From Aphelocoma coerulescens (lineage: Eukaryota > Chordata > Aves > Passeriformes > Corvidae): a DNA stretch of 64,000 nucleotides. The notes below the pieces were generated by a model. The model saw only the letters and a list, made by a program, of their open reading frames with translations, did no database searches and was not told where the DNA came from. Location of the stretch: assembly GCF_041296385.1 (NCBI RefSeq), contig NC_091023.1:4650924-4714923 (forward strand), written 5' to 3'. Positions 60,910 through 64,000 of the stretch are shown here, piece after piece. Position numbers and translations under genes: made by a program. Within the stretch, counting starts at the first letter, position 1. Each line of letters opens with the position of its first letter.

Positions 60910-63900
60910 TATGGGCTTGAGTATGGGATACAGATCATTTTTTTGATTTTCTATGTTGTTGATGCTGGGCTCGGTAGCACGGACAGAGAGGTATTAGTTG
61001 AATGCCCAGTTTGTAGAGGTTCAGCTGTGAGGGTGCCTTGGGGAGTGTGTCTTTCACTCAGGAGTCACTGACTCTGCTAATGCCTTGAAGTTAGCCTTTA
61101 TCTTCCTAAGCTCATGTCAAGTGCAGTGGTGGGGAGAGAACCTTTGCTGTTTTAGGTGTGTTTTAGGTGGCAAAGATGAACAGGCTCAGCTACACTGACT
61201 ACAAAGGAAGTACGTGGATTTTTCTGGCTGAAAATCCAGCTATTGAAGCAAAACAAAGCTTATACCTTGGGTTTAAAGACAGTATAAAATGAGACCTCTA
61301 GAATTTATCAGCTGGTACAAGACTTGATGAGTTTAGTTCACTAAGTTTAGAACAAGCGATAAATCAAAGCAGGCAGGATTTTTAAAAAATATTTTAATGG
61401 GGACAGCTGCAAGAAGCCAGATTGAAGCCCACAGTTGCAGTAACCAGGACAACACAAAGGTTTTAACAAAATTGAACATCGATAAGGAAGGCAAAAATCT
61501 GCCCTGCTTTCTTGTCTTTAAATTTTAATAGCTTAGGGACTGGCAGAAGGCGTCTTTATAATTTTTTTCTTATTTGAACAGAACACTTGCCCTTTTCTAG
61601 TGAGCTACCAAATATCAGAAAGGGTTTTATTTTTTCTTTTGGTTAAAATCATTTGATCCACATCATTGATTTTTAAATTTTTTAGAAGCATGATAGCATG
61701 GAATTGTTCATTTAAAATCAGGAGTTTCACAGTCCAAGTAGATCAAAATAAGAGCTCGTGATTTTTACTGCAGCTTTTGTGAGTTGCATGTTCTGACTGT
61801 TTGGGTGCCCCTCAGCATTATGAATAGCAAATTGCCCTCAAAGATGTTTGCATTTGTTTTGCATTAACAATGTAATTTCTGATTGTATTTGGAATGTTTC
61901 TTTGTGTTTACATATGCGCTGCTGTACTGAATGCCACCAGCTAAAAAGTATACAAAATCTTACAGCTCATGTATTTCAAGGGAAATGGAAAGCCTGTAAC
62001 ATTATTTATGTATGCTGCTGATGCTGAGACTGTTGGTGAACAATGGGTAGAAAATAAGATATAAGAAACAAACAACTGTGTCACAAGGGCTCGGAATGAG
62101 TTTTGTGTTGACAGCAGACCAACACAGGAGAAGACTAACAAGGCACAGAAAGCCTTAAAGCCAAACAATCCCTTATCTTCTAAATTATCCCATTCCCACT
62201 AACTATTTGCCTGCAGCAAGATACAGATTCTTCTTTTGGGAAAGGGTATTTAACTTTCCTTCTTATTGGGTGTTAGTCTCGTTGAAAGAAAGATGGAAGT
62301 GAAGTTTTCTCTGAGCTTTCTGTTCACATTTACCTTCTTTTCTGTTTTCTTATCTCTCCAGACTGCCAAGTCTGAAATATGGAATACTAAAATGCAGACC
62401 AAAGCCCTTGTTATTTCTTCAAATCTTTCAGTACTGCTTGCCATTAAAACTGTTACCATACAGAAGATCACTGATTTAAAATCACTGCAATGCTGTTTTC
62501 TCTAGGTGTGCTTTTTATGCAATAACAGGCCTACTAAATAAATGGTTGTGAAGTTGTCTCTTAGTAGAGGTAGCCTGCTTGTTAGCTGAGCTCTCCAGGT
62601 GAGCTGGTTTACTGACCACCTGCAACTGGAGCTGATGGAATATTTTCCAGTGCAAGGGAGTGCTTTAAAGACCCCACAATGGATGAAGCAGGTTCCATCA
62701 TATTCCTGAGCTTTGGAGAATCACATGTATGTATTCCTTCCAAGAGAATATATATATTATCAATAGAGTAAGTCTAGAGTATCTTCACGTAGCTGGACAA
62801 GATAAGCATCTCCTTTTCAAGCAGATTAGTTCTTTCTTGTTTGTGTTAGGTACAAATGGCAGGATACAGGAGACATCCCTGCTGCCTCTTATCCGACCCT
62901 CTCATACTGGCATGGAGGGAAGTAGGACAGAATGGCAGCAGCTGCACTGCTCTGCTCTCTGAGGTCTCGCCCCTCTACATGAGCCCAAAGCAGCTCCCCA
63001 GATTAAGTTAGACACTGAGACTGCTCTTGGCTGTGCAAGGCACATCCTGAATTCTTGCGAGCACCTTGCGTGTCTGGGCTGCAATGTTTCCCTGAGGGTG
63101 AGCGCAACGAACACAAGCTTGTTTTGATGAAAGCTTGTTTTGAGAGTCAGGGAATGACTGGTGCTGGCAATGTGCTGGGGTTCTGCTCGGGGCTGGTGGT
63201 GTCCCAGAGTGGTGCTGGCAAGGACTCAGGCTGCATTTGTGATCTGTGTTCACCTGGGTGATTTCTCCGGGGGGAGGTCTTTGAGGCTGGTTTGCCCTGC
63301 AGTTTGTTTGAATCTACAGTTTCCATTAAAAATGTGCACAGATGATCAAAGACTAATAAACTGATGATGTCTCCATCAGTCAGTTCGACTGCTCCAGGCC
63401 TCAGTCCATTTGCTGTCTCTGAAAACTGTTGTTTGCTCAAGTGAGAAAATTATAATGTCCAGTAGGGGTGGAGAGTCAGGTGCACATTTTGTCCAGAGAA
63501 TCTCTATTTCACTCCAGGTGGAACAGTTTCTAGCACAGTTGTCCTCCATTTGCCTTTTATTTGCAATGATCTGGCTATTTGGAAGCATAGGAAGTATCTG
63601 TGACTGCTCTAACCCATATTTTATAAAAAGGTTTGAGGTATCTTTTTTTTTGCTTGTTTTTCACTAAAGTAAAAAATCTTGTCTGCTGCAACATTTATGC
63701 CAAATCTGCTTATCTAATTTGTGTTAGGGGTTCACTGGGTCTCTAAAAACTTACATGGAGATACATCTGTCCTGTGGGATCTGATAAAATCTGAATGTTT
63801 ACAAAAAGATGCAGAAGTACAATTTAGCATTTGGGGTACAAATTATTTTACTAGTAGGTTTTTCCTGGACTTTATACGTGATTTTGGGTATTGTAGCTGG

Positions 63901-64000
63901 AGCACAGAAGTCTCTGCCTCAGGTTCCTTTTGGATTCTCAAGTTCTGAAAATCTGGGTTGATGTGACTTGCTGTCAGCTGCCATGTGCCAAAGTCAATCA
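60910..64000. other. Gene-free stretch to window end
   Basis: I see no recognised gene, RNA gene or repeat. The segment 61640-61930 is AT-rich and motif-dense, with homeodomain-, POU- and forkhead-like words. It is a plausible conserved non-coding element, but I have no alignment to support that. The segment 62880-63300 is moderately GC-rich with overlapping chance frames on both strands. Confidence 0.5.

Overview
This window is vertebrate nuclear DNA, almost certainly from a bird and most likely a songbird. The call rests on four CR1 non-LTR retrotransposon fragments (two end in the typical avian CR1 3' tail) and one LTR of a family I recognise from songbird genomes. Composition is AT-leaning with isolated GC-rich islets. 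There are no operons, ribosome-binding sites or densely packed ORFs, so prokaryotic or viral origin is excluded. Nearly all predicted ORFs are 60-130 codons, many lack an ATG, and they have the length distribution expected by chance.

I find no protein-coding gene that I can name. The window reads as intergenic or long-intron sequence. Supported features are: CR1 fragments at 4651-4849 (+), 8141-8556 (-, with remnants of ORF1 esterase, ORF2 reverse transcriptase and the 3' tail), 25455-25585 (+, reverse transcriptase) and 60698-60909 (+, ORF2 C-terminus and 3' tail); an LTR at about 30583-31025 (-); a (TG)n microsatellite at 25684-25748; a 34-bp minisatellite at 35521-35705; and a CpG island at 45405-45594 with a GGGGAT hexanucleotide array that could fold into a G-quadruplex. 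A smaller CpG cluster lies at 57295-57425.

Layout: 1-10260 is ordinary AT-leaning DNA with two CR1 fragments. 10260-11410 holds a GC-rich islet and two weak terminal-exon candidates, one per strand. 11410-25450 is repeat-poor. 25450-31030 holds a CR1 relic, the microsatellite and the LTR. 33600-37600 is the GC-richest stretch, with the minisatellite and the longest stop-free frame (about 230 codons). 45400-47200 holds the CpG island and a GC-rich shoulder. 47600-60200 is mostly AT-rich, broken by a possible exon cluster at 51600-52400 and the CpG cluster at 57.3 kb. The last CR1 is at 60.7 kb.

Several open frames sit behind strong splice signals. None matches a family I recognise, and many such coincidences are expected in 64 kb. 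They are listed as findings or low-confidence features, not genes. I did not find convincing evidence of a previously undescribed system.
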